A DNA stretch of 64,000 bases from Pseudothioclava arenosa (GTDB taxonomy: Bacteria; Pseudomonadota; Alphaproteobacteria; Rhodobacterales; Rhodobacteraceae). The notes under the pieces were generated by a model that was not told where the DNA came from, did not search any database, and was given only the letters and a program-made list of their open reading frames with translations. Position numbers and translations under genes: made by a program. Below, in pieces: positions 9,194 to 18,960 of the stretch. The stretch lies in assembly GCF_002358085.1 (NCBI RefSeq), contig NZ_NTJD01000001.1, positions 62,001 through 126,000 of the forward strand, written 5' to 3'. Position 1 is the stretch's first letter, and the number at the start of each line of letters is the position of its first letter.

Positions 9194-9940
9194 ATGACTG
9201 AAACGACCGGGATGCTGGCCCCAGAAGAGGTGCAGGCGCTGTTCACGCGCGCCGATGGCGACTATCTGTTCGCGCGCTGGGGGCGGCCGATCGTGCCGAT
9301 CGTGTTCGGGGTCGAGGCGCAGACGCTGGCGATCGTGAAGGGCGCGGTCGAGGCGGTGGTGGTGTTGGCCGGGCACAAGATGGCCGAGCACGACCCCGAG
9401 ATCGGTGCCAACCTGATGATTTTCTTCTTCCGCGACTGGCAGGAGCTGCTGGAGGTGCCCAATCTCGACCAGATGATCGAGGGGCTGCAGGATCTGGTGG
9501 TGCGGCTCGATGATGCGGGGGCAAACCAGTATCGGGTGTTCCGCTTTGACAAAGACGGCGCGATCCGGGCGTGCTTCGCCTTTATCCGTATGGATGCGGC
9601 GCTCGACGAGGTGCCTGCCGAGACCATCGCGCTGAGCCAGGCGGTGCAGATGATCCTGCTCTGGTCGGACCGCGCCTTTGCCGAGCGTTCGCCTCTGGCG
9701 ATGGCGCGCGGGGTGACGGTGTTGCGCCCCGAAATCGCCTCGGTGATCGCGGCGGGCTATGACCCGGTGATGCCGGCGGTCGCACAGGATGCGACCCATG
9801 CGCTGCGGCTGGCGGCGCGGGCGGGGCTGCGCCGTGCTGAGGCCGAGGCGGCCAGCGCCGGGCTCGCGGCCGAGGTCGCCAAGACCCACGAAGGCACCCC
9901 GCCCGCCGAGCCCGACCTCAAGGTCGAGAAGGACGGCTGA
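9194..9940 (+). CDS. Conserved protein of unknown function upstream of ybgC-tol
   Basis: A 248-residue, soluble, acidic protein without signal peptide or membrane helices. The start at 9194 has an excellent AAGGAGG seven to eight bases upstream. The middle contains NLMIFFFRDWQELLEV and later QYRVFRFDKDGAI; the C-terminal 40 residues are Ala/Glu-rich and probably flexible. I do not recognise the family. It is the first gene of a co-directional run leading into ybgC and tolQRAB, with a 59-base gap to ybgC, so an envelope-related or unrelated metabolic role is equally open. Confidence 0.8.
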   Translation: MTETTGMLAPEEVQALFTRADGDYLFARWGRPIVPIVFGVEAQTLAIVKGAVEAVVVLAGHKMAEHDPEIGANLMIFFFRDWQELLEVPNLDQMIEGLQDLVVRLDDAGANQYRVFRFDKDGAIRACFAFIRMDAALDEVPAETIALSQAVQMILLWSDRAFAERSPLAMARGVTVLRPEIASVIAAGYDPVMPAVAQDATHALRLAARAGLRRAEAEAASAGLAAEVAKTHEGTPPAEPDLKVEKDG

Positions 9941-9999
9941 GGCCTTTACCTTCCCCGGCTTCTGTGCGCCCATGCGGGCAAAGAGATCTGGAGGCAGTC

Positions 10000-10401
10000 A
10001 TGGCGCATGAATTCCCGGTGCGGGTCTATTACGAAGACACCGATCTGGCGGGCATCGTCTATTACGCGAATTACCTGAAATTCATCGAGCGCGGCCGCAC
10101 CGAATGGGTGCGCGAGCTGGGGATCGACCAGGGCGCGCTGCGCCGCGACGCGGGGATCGTCTTTGCCGTGCGCGCGGTCGAGGCGGACTATCTGCGCTCG
10201 GCGAAATTCGACGATGAGCTGATCGTGCGCACCGCGCTGGAAAGCGAGACGGGCGCCCGGATCACGGTGCTGCAATCGGTCTGGCGGGGCGAGGAAAAGC
10301 TGTTTGAGGCGCGCGTCGTGCTGGTCTGCATGAACGAGGAAGGCTCGGCTGCGCGGCTTCCTGCCGATATCCGCGCGAAATTCTCGCCGGCGCTGCACTG
10401 A
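10000..10401 (+). CDS. ybgC: Tol-Pal-associated acyl-CoA thioesterase YbgC
   Basis: A 133-residue hot-dog fold thioesterase of the 4-hydroxybenzoyl-CoA thioesterase family, hydrolysing acyl-CoA esters and linked to phospholipid metabolism at the Tol-Pal site. The motif YYEDTDLAGIVYYANYLKF contains the catalytic Asp. The ATG at 10000 is chosen over 9964 because GGAGG lies directly upstream and family members begin close to this motif. Placement before tolQ is the standard proteobacterial arrangement. Confidence 0.93.
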   Translation: MAHEFPVRVYYEDTDLAGIVYYANYLKFIERGRTEWVRELGIDQGALRRDAGIVFAVRAVEADYLRSAKFDDELIVRTALESETGARITVLQSVWRGEEKLFEARVVLVCMNEEGSAARLPADIRAKFSPALH

Positions 10402-10522
10402 GGGGCGCCGCAATGACGGCAAGTTGACGCAGTTGTTATGGCTTTCCCCCTGAACCTGCGATAGAATCGCTGCTAATGAGAGCCGCATAAACGCGGCCCC
10501 AAAAACCGGCGAGCAGTGACCA

Positions 10523-11218
10523 ATGGAACAAGAAGCCCTTGCGATGGCGCAGGAGATCGATTTCTCCTTGCTGGCGCTCTTTGCGCGCGCCTCCCTTACC
10601 GTGAAACTCGTGGTGATTTTGCTGCTCGTGTCCAGTTTCTGGTCATGGGCGATCATCATCCGCAAATTCCTGACCTTCCGCGCCGCGCGCGCCGAGGCCG
10701 AGGCGTTCGACCGGGCCTTTTGGTCGGGTGAGCCGCTCGATGAGCTGTTCGACCAGATCGGGCCCGCGCCCGATGGCCCGAGCCAGCAGATCTTTGCCGC
10801 CGGCATGCTGGAATGGCGCCGCAGCCACCGTCAGGATGGCGAGCTGATCGCGGGTGCGCAGGCGCGTATCGAGCGTTCGATGGACGTGGCGATCGCCAAG
10901 GCCGAGGAATCCCTGAATTCGGGTCTGAATTTCCTCGCGACCGTCGGTTCGACCGCGCCTTTCGTCGGGTTGTTCGGCACGGTCTGGGGGATCAAGGTCG
11001 CCTTCGAGGAAATCGCGATTTCGCAGAATACCTCGCTGGCCGTCGTCGCGCCCGGCATTTCCGAGGCGCTGGTCGCCACCGCGCTGGGCCTTCTGGCGGC
11101 GATTCCGGCGGTGATCTTCTACAACAAGCTCTCGAGTGACGCCGACAAGATCGCGGGCGGCTACTCGGCCTTTGCCGACGAGTTTTCCACCATCCTCTCG
11201 CGCCAGCTGGACGCCTGA
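10523..11218 (+). CDS. tolQ: Tol-Pal proton channel subunit TolQ
   Basis: A 231-residue inner-membrane protein of the MotA/TolQ/ExbB family. Three membrane segments are visible: near residues 15-40, then the conserved pair including TVGSTAPFVGLFGTVWGI and ALVATALGLLAAIPAVIFYN. With TolR it forms the proton-driven motor that energises TolA for outer-membrane constriction at division. The operon continues into tolR three bases later. The 121-base gap before it holds no promoter I can call with confidence. Confidence 0.96.
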   Translation: MEQEALAMAQEIDFSLLALFARASLTVKLVVILLLVSSFWSWAIIIRKFLTFRAARAEAEAFDRAFWSGEPLDELFDQIGPAPDGPSQQIFAAGMLEWRRSHRQDGELIAGAQARIERSMDVAIAKAEESLNSGLNFLATVGSTAPFVGLFGTVWGIKVAFEEIAISQNTSLAVVAPGISEALVATALGLLAAIPAVIFYNKLSSDADKIAGGYSAFADEFSTILSRQLDA

Positions 11219-11221
11219 GCG

Positions 11222-11704
11222 ATGGGCGCGGGGGTGCTGAAAAAGGCAGGCTCGGGGCGGCGGCGCCGGGGGCGCGGGGCGCGCCATCAGGCGATGGCCG
11301 AGATCAACGTCACGCCGATGGTCGACGTGATGCTGGTGCTGCTGATCATCTTCATGGTCGCCGCGCCGATGATGACGGTGGGCGTGCCGCTGGAGCTGCC
11401 CAAGACCGCTGCCAAGGCGGTGCCGACCGAGCAGGAAGAACCGCTGACGATTTCGCTGCAGCTCGATGGCACGGTCTCGATGATGAATGCGCCGGTGCCG
11501 ATGGAGGAGCTGATCGGGCGTCTGCAGGCGGTGGCGCAGGAGCGCGACAGCGACAAGGTATTCCTGCGCGCCGATGGCGGCATTGAATATGGCCGCGTCG
11601 TCGAGGTGATGGGGGCGCTCAATGCCGGGGGCTTCGCGAATATCACGCTGGTCACGGATGCAGGCGGGCCGACGCTGACGGGCGCGCCGGCGTCGGGCCA
11701 GTAA
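11222..11704 (+). CDS. tolR: Tol-Pal subunit TolR
   Basis: A 160-residue ExbD/TolR family protein: an Arg-rich cytoplasmic N-terminus, one membrane helix beginning INVTPMVDVMLVLL (with the essential Asp that carries protons) and a periplasmic domain ending in Gly/Pro-rich residues. It partners TolQ and starts three bases after its stop. Confidence 0.96.
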   Translation: MGAGVLKKAGSGRRRRGRGARHQAMAEINVTPMVDVMLVLLIIFMVAAPMMTVGVPLELPKTAAKAVPTEQEEPLTISLQLDGTVSMMNAPVPMEELIGRLQAVAQERDSDKVFLRADGGIEYGRVVEVMGALNAGGFANITLVTDAGGPTLTGAPASGQ

Positions 11705-11722
11705 CCGGATAGGACGCGCGCG

Positions 11723-12901
11723 ATGCGCATGACACGGGCAGATAAAATCGGCTACGGCATCTCGGCCGCGCTCCATCTGGGCGTGATCGGCTGGGTGTTG
11801 CTGGGCGGCAGCTGGTTCAAGCCGAAGCCGTCCGAGCCGATCGTGCTGTCCGAGGTCTCGGTGATTTCCGAGGCCGAGTTCCAGGCGATGATGGCGGCGG
11901 CGCCCGCACCCGCCGAGGCCGAGCCGGTGACGCCCGAGGTGCCCTCGGTCGAACCCGCGCCGCAACCCGAGCCTGAACCGCAACCCGAGCCGCAGCCTGA
12001 ACCCGAACCCGTGCCGGAACCCGAGCCGCAGCCGCAGCCCGAACCAACGCCCGAGCCGGAGCCCGAAGAGGTCGAGGTCCCGCCCGCGATGATGCCGCCG
12101 GTCGAGGTGCCGCAGGATACGACCTCGCCGGACTTCTCGCCGCGGCCCAAGCCCAAGCCCGCGCCGCGCGTGGCCCCCAAACCCGCCGAGGCGCCCGCGC
12201 CCGACGCCAAGGTCTCGGACCAGGCGGAGGCCGAGACGCGCCCGGATGAGGCCGCCGAGCCCGACACCCCGGTCGAGACCAAGGATGAGGCCGCGCCGCC
12301 GGAATCGACGACTGAAATCGTGACCGAGGCGACCGAGACCGAAGAGAAGGCGACGACCTCGGCGCCGAAATCCTCGGCCCGTCCGCGCCCGAAGCCGGCC
12401 AAGCCTGCGCCCGCGCCGAAAACCGAAGCCAAGACCGAAACCGCGAAATCCGCGCCCAAAGCCGACACGCCGAAAGCCGACACGCCCAAGCGCGACGCGG
12501 TGCAGGATGCGCTGGCCGAAGCGATGCGTGAGGCGGGCGGCGAAGGCACTGGCGGCACCGGCCGCGCGCCCTCGGGTCCGCCCGTCACCTCGGGTGAGAA
12601 AGAGGCGCTGATCGTCGATGTGAAAGCGTGCTGGAACGTCGGTTCGCTGGGCACTGAGGCCTTGCGCACCACGGTCACGCTGTCGGTCGCGATGAACCCC
12701 GACGGCAAGCCCAATATCGGCACGATCAAGATGGTCGGCTACGAGGGCGGCTCGGAGGCGGCGGCGAAACAGGCCTATGAGGCGGGGCGGCGCGCGATCG
12801 TGCGCTGCGGCTCCGACGGCTTCCCGCTGCCCGCCGAGAAATACGACCACTGGCGCGAGATCGAGATCGTCTTCAACCCCGAGAAAATGAGGATGAAGTG
12901 A
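11723..12901 (+). CDS. tolA: Tol-Pal periplasm-spanning protein TolA
   Basis: A 392-residue protein with one N-terminal membrane anchor ([18 protein letters not shown]), a long low-complexity periplasmic stalk rich in Pro-Glu-Gln and then Lys-Pro-Ala, and a C-terminal TolA/TonB-like domain (from about residue 290) that contains [11 protein letters not shown]. It transmits force from TolQR to Pal and TolB. The proline-rich rod replaces the Ala/Lys helix of enterobacterial TolA. Confidence 0.9.
   Translation: MRMTRADKIGYGISAALHLGVIGWVLLGGSWFKPKPSEPIVLSEVSVISEAEFQAMMAAAPAPAEAEPVTPEVPSVEPAPQPEPEPQPEPQPEPEPVPEPEPQPQPEPTPEPEPEEVEVPPAMMPPVEVPQDTTSPDFSPRPKPKPAPRVAPKPAEAPAPDAKVSDQAEAETRPDEAAEPDTPVETKDEAAPPESTTEIVTEATETEEKATTSAPKSSARPRPKPAKPAPAPKTEAKTETAKSAPKADTPKADTPKRDAVQDALAEAMREAGGEGTGGTGRAPSGPPVTSGEKEALIVDVKACWNVGSLGTEALRTTVTLSVAMNPDGKPNIGTIKMVGYEGGSEAAAKQAYEAGRRAIVRCGSDGFPLPAEKYDHWREIEIVFNPEKMRMK
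11950..12078 (+). repeat. Pro-Glu/Gln low-complexity repeat within tolA
   Basis: About 40 codons of nearly alternating Pro with Glu or Gln ([20 protein letters not shown] and onwards). In-frame imperfect short repeats make this stretch prone to length change by slippage. It encodes a rigid extended rod. Confidence 0.75.
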
Positions 12902-13005
12902 TGCGCCACAGTCGGCAGAAATTCGCGGATGCTCAGCGCCTTGTGATGCGCTGCGCCTGCAAAGACGGTTACAGTTCGAACAATCCCACCAAGGGGACGA
13001 CACGT

Positions 13006-14334
13006 ATGAAAGCTTTCCTGAAGGCCGCGATGGCGGCGCTGATCCTGACCCCGGCCGTGGCCGCGCCCGCGCTTGCGCAGAACGGGCCGCTGCGGATCGA
13101 GATCACCGAGGGTGTGATCGAGCCCTTGCCCTTCGCGCTGCCCGCCTTCGTCGCCGAGACCCCCGATGCCACCGAGATGGCGGCGCAGATCGGGCAGGTG
13201 ATTGCAGCCGACCTGACCGGCACCGGGCTGTTCCGCGAAATCCCGCGCGAGGCGCATATCCAGCGCATCGGCGTCTTTGACACCCCCGTCAGCTATTCCG
13301 ACTGGCAGGCGATCAACGCGCAGGCGCTGATCGTGGGCGGGGTCTCGATGCAGGGCGGCAAGCTGGTGGTGAAATTCCGCCTCTTCGACGTGTTCTCGGG
13401 CCAGCAGATGGGCGACGGGCAGCAGCTTGCGGCCTCGCCGGCAAGCTGGCGGCGGCTGGCGCATAAGGTCGCCGACGTGATCTATAGCCGGATCACCGGC
13501 GAGGGCGGCTATTTCGACAGCCGTGTCGTCTATGTCGCCGAGAGCGGCCCCAAGGACGCCCGCCAGAAACGCCTTGCGGTGATGGATTACGACGGCGCCA
13601 ACACCCAATACCTCACCGACAGCTCGACCATCGTGCTGGCGCCGCGGTTTTCCAACGCGGGCGACAAGGTGCTGTACACGACCTTTGAAACCGGCTTCCC
13701 GCGGATCAAGATGCTTGATCTGGCGAGCGTCTCGGCGCGGCTCCTGCCGGAAGTGCCGGGCACGATGACCTTCGCGCCGCGGTTCTCGCCCGATGGCGCC
13801 TCGATCGTCTATTCGCTGGAGCAGGGCGGCAACACCGACCTGTGGAAGATGGGCGTCGATGGCGGCCAGCCGCAGCGCCTGACCAACTCGCCCTCGATCG
13901 AGACCGCGCCGAGCTATTCGCCCGATGGCAGCCGGATCGTGTTTGAATCCGATCGCTCGGGCACGCAGCAGCTCTACATCATGTCGGCTTCGGGCGGCGA
14001 GCCCACGCGGATCTCCTTTGGCGAGGGCCGCTATGGCACGCCGGTCTGGTCGCCGCGCGGTGATCTCGTGGCCTTTACCAAGCAGCATGCGGGGCGCTTC
14101 CACATCGGCGTGATGCGCACCGACGGCTCGGAAGAGCGGCTGCTGACGGCCTCGTTCCTCGATGAAGGCCCGAGCTGGTCGCCCAATGGCCGCGTCATCA
14201 TGTTTACCCGCGAAAGCCCCGGTGCCGAGGGCGGTGCCGCTCTCTGGTCGGTGGACATCTCGGGGCGCAACCTCAAACGCGTGCCGACCCCCGGCGCGGC
14301 CTCGGACCCGGCCTGGTCGCCGCTCTTGCGCTGA
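13006..14334 (+). CDS. tolB: Tol-Pal beta-propeller protein TolB
   Basis: A 442-residue periplasmic protein. The start at 13006 ([14 protein letters not shown]) gives a clean signal peptide with likely cleavage after APALAQ and has AAGGGG upstream. An alternative start at 12898 or 12901, touching the tolA stop, would add about 36 residues and hide the signal. After an N-terminal alpha/beta domain come repeated WD40-like TolB blades ([36 protein letters not shown]). It binds Pal and TolA. Confidence 0.95.
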   Translation: MKAFLKAAMAALILTPAVAAPALAQNGPLRIEITEGVIEPLPFALPAFVAETPDATEMAAQIGQVIAADLTGTGLFREIPREAHIQRIGVFDTPVSYSDWQAINAQALIVGGVSMQGGKLVVKFRLFDVFSGQQMGDGQQLAASPASWRRLAHKVADVIYSRITGEGGYFDSRVVYVAESGPKDARQKRLAVMDYDGANTQYLTDSSTIVLAPRFSNAGDKVLYTTFETGFPRIKMLDLASVSARLLPEVPGTMTFAPRFSPDGASIVYSLEQGGNTDLWKMGVDGGQPQRLTNSPSIETAPSYSPDGSRIVFESDRSGTQQLYIMSASGGEPTRISFGEGRYGTPVWSPRGDLVAFTKQHAGRFHIGVMRTDGSEERLLTASFLDEGPSWSPNGRVIMFTRESPGAEGGAALWSVDISGRNLKRVPTPGAASDPAWSPLLR

Positions 14335-14405
14335 GCGCCGATTCCCAAGCGGGCCGCAACCTGTTAACCTCGCCCGAAACGGGCAGAACCAAAGGCGGAA
14401 CTGGA

Positions 14406-14927
14406 ATGAAATTCGCAACCAAGGCAGTGATCCTTCTGGCGGGGCTTGCCCTTGCCGCATGTAACAACCCCGACAAATACGCGAGCGGCGCCGGCGTGGT
14501 CGATCCGGGCGGCGCCTATGGCGATGGCGGCATCTCGCAGGGTTCGATCAACGATCCGAACTCGCCGGCCTATTTCGCCGCGACGATCGGCGACAAGGTC
14601 CTGTTCGCCGTGGACCAGTCGACGCTGACCCCCGAGGCGCGCTCGATCCTGGCCGGTCAGGCGCAGTGGCTGGGCTCGCACCCGGCCTATAACGCGATCA
14701 TCGAAGGCCATGCCGACGAGCAGGGCACGCGCGAATACAACCTCGCGCTGGGCGCACGCCGCGCCAATTCGGTGCAGGAATACCTTGTGAGCCAGGGCGT
14801 CTCGTCGGCGCGTTTGCGTACCGTGTCTTACGGCAAGGAGCGCCCGCTGGCGGTCTGCTCGACCGAGGATTGCTATTCGAAGAACCGTCGCGCCGTGACG
14901 GTGATTTCGATGGGTCTGGGGAGCTAA
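14406..14927 (+). CDS. pal: Peptidoglycan-associated lipoprotein Pal
   Basis: A 173-residue outer-membrane lipoprotein. The lipobox LAAC lies at about residues 16-19 after a short signal. The C-terminal OmpA domain contains IIEGHADEQGTREYN and LGARRANSVQEYL, the diaminopimelate-binding region. It anchors the outer membrane to peptidoglycan as the partner of TolB and TolA. Confidence 0.96.
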   Translation: MKFATKAVILLAGLALAACNNPDKYASGAGVVDPGGAYGDGGISQGSINDPNSPAYFAATIGDKVLFAVDQSTLTPEARSILAGQAQWLGSHPAYNAIIEGHADEQGTREYNLALGARRANSVQEYLVSQGVSSARLRTVSYGKERPLAVCSTEDCYSKNRRAVTVISMGLGS

Positions 14928-14930
14928 GCG

Positions 14931-15758
14931 ATGCTGCGCGGTCTTTTGCTGAGTGCCGCCGTGCTGATGGCGGGCCTGCCGGCGGCCGCGCAGGATGCGC
15001 AGACGCTGGCCGATATCCGCTCTGAGCTGGCGGCGCTGGCCGGTCAGATCCAGGGCTTGCGCCAAGAACTGGTGGGCTCGGGGGCGAATGGCCTTCGGGC
15101 TGCAGGCGGCGCTTCGGCGCTGGAGCGGATGGATACGATGGAGGCGGCGCTGAGCCGCCTGACCTCGCGCACCGAGGCGCTAGAAAACCGGATCAATGCG
15201 GTGGTCTCGGATGGCACAAATCGCATCGGCGATCTCGAATTCCGGCTCTGTGAGCTGGACGCCAATTGCGATATCGGCGCGCTTGGGCAGACCTCGGTTC
15301 TGGGCGGTGCGGCCAGCGCCAACCCCGTGACTGCGGCGGCGCCGAATGCGACGCGGGCGGCGGCGCCCTCGCTTGCGATGAACGAACAGGCCGATTTCGA
15401 CCGCGCCAAGGCGCTGATGGATGGCGGCGATTACGTGGGCGCGGCGGCTGCGTTCAAGACCTTCAACGAGACCTATCCGGGCGGTCCGCTGGCTGCCGAG
15501 GCGGCCTTCATGCGCGGCGATGCGCTGAAGGCCGGGGGCGACACCACGGGCGCCGCGCGTGCCTGGCTCGAGTCGTTCAACGCCGATAAGACCGGCGCGC
15601 GTGCCCCCGAGGCGCTGCTGAAGCTCGGGCAGGCGCTGGGCGATATCGGGCAGAAGCCCGAGGCTTGCGCGACGCTGGATGCGGTCACGATCCGGTTCCC
15701 GGGCACGGGCCCTGCCGGGCAGGTGCCGGGCGCCAAGGCGGCGATCGGTTGCCCCTGA
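14931..15758 (+). CDS. cpoB: Cell division coordinator CpoB (YbgF)
   Basis: A 275-residue periplasmic protein: signal peptide ending about AAAQ, an N-terminal coiled coil (LADIRSELAALAGQIQGLRQ) that trimerises, an Ala-rich linker and a C-terminal TPR domain (FDRAKALMDGGDYVGAAAAF and further repeats). It coordinates Tol-Pal with peptidoglycan synthesis. It starts three bases after pal and ends one base before tilS, so expression is coupled to both. Confidence 0.92.
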   Translation: MLRGLLLSAAVLMAGLPAAAQDAQTLADIRSELAALAGQIQGLRQELVGSGANGLRAAGGASALERMDTMEAALSRLTSRTEALENRINAVVSDGTNRIGDLEFRLCELDANCDIGALGQTSVLGGAASANPVTAAAPNATRAAAPSLAMNEQADFDRAKALMDGGDYVGAAAAFKTFNETYPGGPLAAEAAFMRGDALKAGGDTTGAARAWLESFNADKTGARAPEALLKLGQALGDIGQKPEACATLDAVTIRFPGTGPAGQVPGAKAAIGCP

Positions 15759-15759
15759 G

Positions 15760-16971
15760 ATGGCGCTGACGCTCGACGATCTTGCCCGGACGGCTTTTGA
15801 CCCCGGCGCGGTGCCCCGCGTCGGGGTTGCCGTTTCGGGAGGGTCGGATTCGATGGCGGCGCTGCACCTGCTGGCGCGCCATCATGCGGTGGCGGCGGTG
15901 ACGGTCGATCACGGGCTGCGCCCCGAGGCCGCCGCCGAGGCCGCGTTTGTCGCGAAGGCCTGTGCCGCGCTGGGCGTGCCGCATGACACGTTGCGCTGGG
16001 CGGGGGCGGGCGCGCAGGGCAACCTGATGGATCAGGCGCGGCGCGCGCGGCTGCGCCTGATCGCGGAGTGGGCGCGGGCGCGCGGCATCGGGCATGTCGT
16101 GTTGGCGCATACGCTTGACGATCAGGCCGAGACCTTCGTGATGCGGCTCGCCCGCGAGGCGGGGTTGGAAGGCCTGTCGGGGATGCGCCCGGCCTTCGAG
16201 GCCGAGGGCATCACCTGGCATCGCCCGTTCCTGAGCGTGCGGCGTGCGGCGCTGCGTGACTGGCTTGGCGCGCAGGGCGTCGGCTGGATCGACGACCCTT
16301 CAAACGACAACCCGCGGTTTGAGCGGGTGCGTGCGCGTCAGGCGCTGGCGCAGCTGGCACCGCTGGGCGTGACCCCGGAGGCGCTCGGCGCGGTGATCGA
16401 CCATCTCGCCGCGGCTGACGGGGCGTTGGCGCGCCAGCTTGCGCAGTTTGGGGCAACACATCTGCGTGAAGAGGCTGGTGACCTTGTGATCGAGGCTGAG
16501 GCCTTCGCCACGCTCGATCCCGAGCTGCAGCGCCGCCTGATCCGCGCCGCGCTGACCTGGGTCTCGGGCGAGGATTACGGGCCCCGCGCGGCCAAGCTCG
16601 CGCGGTTCCTTGAGGTGCCAAAGACGGCAACGCTGCATGGCTGCAAGATCACCTGCGCCAAGGGCGTTCTGCGCCTGACCCGCGAGGCTAAGGCCGTCAT
16701 GGCATTGCGTGTTCCCGCCGGGGGGCACTGGGATCGCTGGCGGCTGGAAGGCCCCCGAACGGAGGGCGCCGAGATCGCGGTGCTGGGGGCTGAGGGCCTG
16801 CGCCAATGCCCCGATTGGCGTGCCGCTGGCCTGCCGCGCGCGTCACTCATGGCCTCGCCGGGGGTCTGGCGGGGCGAAATCCTGCTTGCCGCGCCCGTCG
16901 CGGGGCTCAAAAACGGCTGGAAAGCGCAAATTGCCCGCGGCACTTTCTACTCTTCGCTATTCAGACGTTGA
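15760..16971 (+). CDS. tilS: tRNA(Ile)-lysidine synthase
   Basis: A 403-residue ATP-dependent ligase that converts the wobble cytidine of tRNA-Ile(CAU) to lysidine. The PP-loop motif VAVSGGSDSM lies near residues 24-33, and VDHGLRPEA and LAHTLDDQAET are also conserved. The start at 15760 follows the cpoB stop by one base and gives the expected N-terminus. tilS before ftsH is a widespread arrangement. Confidence 0.94.
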   Translation: MALTLDDLARTAFDPGAVPRVGVAVSGGSDSMAALHLLARHHAVAAVTVDHGLRPEAAAEAAFVAKACAALGVPHDTLRWAGAGAQGNLMDQARRARLRLIAEWARARGIGHVVLAHTLDDQAETFVMRLAREAGLEGLSGMRPAFEAEGITWHRPFLSVRRAALRDWLGAQGVGWIDDPSNDNPRFERVRARQALAQLAPLGVTPEALGAVIDHLAAADGALARQLAQFGATHLREEAGDLVIEAEAFATLDPELQRRLIRAALTWVSGEDYGPRAAKLARFLEVPKTATLHGCKITCAKGVLRLTREAKAVMALRVPAGGHWDRWRLEGPRTEGAEIAVLGAEGLRQCPDWRAAGLPRASLMASPGVWRGEILLAAPVAGLKNGWKAQIARGTFYSSLFRR

Positions 16972-17052
16972 ACCTCTCCGCTTAATGCCTATTTTCACTC
17001 TCAAAGGCTGTGGCCTCTTCGCCGCCGCCCAATGATGTTTTGGAGGTATCCT

Positions 17053-18957
17053 TTGGGTAACGCACGCAACCTTGCCTTCTGGGCCGTTCTCTTCGTGCTG
17101 ATCCTCGCGCTCTTCAATCTGTTCGGCGACGGTCAGAGCACGATGAACGCGACGACGAAGAGCTATTCGGAGTTCATGACGGCTGTGAACGACGGCAAGG
17201 TCTCGTCCGTGACGATCGATGGCGAAGACGTGCGCTTCCAGACGCAGGACGGCAATTTCACCACCGTCAAACCCTTCTCCGACGAGATCGCCGAGAAGCT
17301 GATCGACAAGGGCATCACCGTCCGCGTCGTCAAGCAGGAGCAGTCGGGCTTCATGTCGCTCGTGGGTGTGTGGCTGCCCTTCATCGTGCTGATCGGCATC
17401 TGGATCTTCTTCATGAACCGGATGCAGGGCGGCGGCAAAGGCGGCGCGATGGGCTTTGGCAAGTCCAAGGCGAAGCTCTTGACCGAAAAGCAGGGCCGCG
17501 TGACCTTTGACGACGTCGCCGGCATCGACGAGGCCAAGGAAGAGCTTGAGGAAATCGTCGAGTTCCTGCGCAACCCGCAGAAATTCTCGCGCCTCGGCGG
17601 CAAGATCCCGAAAGGCGCGCTGCTGGTGGGCCCGCCCGGCACCGGTAAGACCCTGCTGGCGCGCGCCATCGCGGGCGAGGCGGGCGTGCCCTTCTTCACC
17701 ATCTCGGGCTCGGACTTCGTGGAAATGTTCGTGGGCGTTGGCGCTTCGCGCGTGCGCGACATGTTCGAACAGGCCAAGAAAAACGCGCCCTGCATCGTGT
17801 TCATTGACGAGATTGACGCGGTGGGCCGGGCCCGCGGTGTCGGTATCGGCGGTGGCAATGACGAGCGCGAGCAGACGCTGAACCAGCTTCTGGTCGAGAT
17901 GGACGGGTTTGAGGCGAACGAAGGCATCATCATCATCGCCGCGACCAACCGCAAGGATGTGCTCGATCCGGCGCTCTTGCGCCCCGGTCGCTTCGACCGT
18001 CAGATCCACGTGCCGAACCCCGACATCAAGGGCCGCGAAAAGATCCTCTCGGTTCACGCCCGCAAGGTGCCGACCGGCCCCGATGTCGACCTGCGCGTGA
18101 TCGCGCGCGGCACGCCGGGCTTCTCGGGTGCGGACCTGATGAACCTCGTGAACGAGGCGGCGCTGATGGCCGCGCGTGTGGGCCGCCGCTTCGTCACGAT
18201 GGAAGATTTCGAGAACGCCAAGGACAAGGTGATGCTGGGGGTCGAGCGGCGCTCGATGGTGCTGACGCCCGAGCAGAAGGAAATGACCGCCTATCACGAG
18301 GCGGGCCACGCGATCGTCGGCCTCTCGCTGCCGAAATGCGACCCGGTCTACAAGGCCACGATCATTCCGCGCGGTCAGGCGCTGGGCATGGTGGTGTCGC
18401 TGCCCGAGATGGACAAGCTGAACTACCACAAGGACGAGGCCAAGCAGAAGATCACCATGACCATGGCGGGCAAGGCGGCCGAGATCCTGAAATGGGGCGA
18501 GGAACACGTCTCGAACGGCCCGGCGGGTGATATCATGCAAGCCAGCGCCATTGCGCGGGCGATGGTGATGCGCTGGGGCATGTCGGACAAGGTCGGCAAT
18601 ATCGACTATTCCGAAGCCCATGAGGGCTATCAGGGGAATACCGGTGGTTTCTCGGTCTCGGCCAAGACCAAAGAGCTGATCGAGAACGAGGTGCGCGACC
18701 TGATCGAGACCGGCTATCAGGAGGCCAAGCGCATCCTGCAGGAACGGAACGAGGAATGGGAACGTCTGGCCCAGGGCCTTCTGGAATACGAAACCCTCAC
18801 CGGTGACGAGATCAAGAAAGTGATGGCGGGCGAGGCGCTTGGCGGTGACGACGACGAGGATAAACCCTCGGGCGATCTGCCCTCCGTCACCGCACTGCCC
18901 AAGACCAGCCGCGCCAAGAAGACCGGCGGCGACGCGGCGCCCGAGCCTTCGGCCTGA
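17053..18957 (+). CDS. ftsH: ATP-dependent zinc metalloprotease FtsH (TTG start)
   Basis: A 634-residue membrane AAA+ protease that degrades misassembled membrane proteins and regulators such as LpxC. Two membrane helices flank a small periplasmic domain (about residues 6-24 and 103-122). Walker A GPPGTGKT is at about 193-200 and the zinc motif HEAGH at about 415-419. I chose TTG at 17053 because GGAGG sits six bases upstream and the protein then begins GNARNLAFW as in relatives. The ATG at 17032 would put that ribosome site inside the gene. Confidence 0.95.
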   Translation: MGNARNLAFWAVLFVLILALFNLFGDGQSTMNATTKSYSEFMTAVNDGKVSSVTIDGEDVRFQTQDGNFTTVKPFSDEIAEKLIDKGITVRVVKQEQSGFMSLVGVWLPFIVLIGIWIFFMNRMQGGGKGGAMGFGKSKAKLLTEKQGRVTFDDVAGIDEAKEELEEIVEFLRNPQKFSRLGGKIPKGALLVGPPGTGKTLLARAIAGEAGVPFFTISGSDFVEMFVGVGASRVRDMFEQAKKNAPCIVFIDEIDAVGRARGVGIGGGNDEREQTLNQLLVEMDGFEANEGIIIIAATNRKDVLDPALLRPGRFDRQIHVPNPDIKGREKILSVHARKVPTGPDVDLRVIARGTPGFSGADLMNLVNEAALMAARVGRRFVTMEDFENAKDKVMLGVERRSMVLTPEQKEMTAYHEAGHAIVGLSLPKCDPVYKATIIPRGQALGMVVSLPEMDKLNYHKDEAKQKITMTMAGKAAEILKWGEEHVSNGPAGDIMQASAIARAMVMRWGMSDKVGNIDYSEAHEGYQGNTGGFSVSAKTKELIENEVRDLIETGYQEAKRILQERNEEWERLAQGLLEYETLTGDEIKKVMAGEALGGDDDEDKPSGDLPSVTALPKTSRAKKTGGDAAPEPSA

Positions 18958-18960
18958 GCC

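Noticed and set aside
10402-10522. Sigma70 promoter before tolQ based on TTGACG at 10424
   Set aside because: No -10 box at suitable spacing; the nearest candidate TAGAAT is more than 30 bases away.
11752-12729. Ser/Gly/Cys repeat protein opposite tolA
   Set aside because: The striking GSGSG pattern is only the complement of the Pro-Glu rod codons of TolA.
10643-13003. 786-codon minus-strand frame opposite tolQRA
   Set aside because: Antisense of three well-supported Tol genes; long Arg/Gly-rich runs are a by-product of their codon use.
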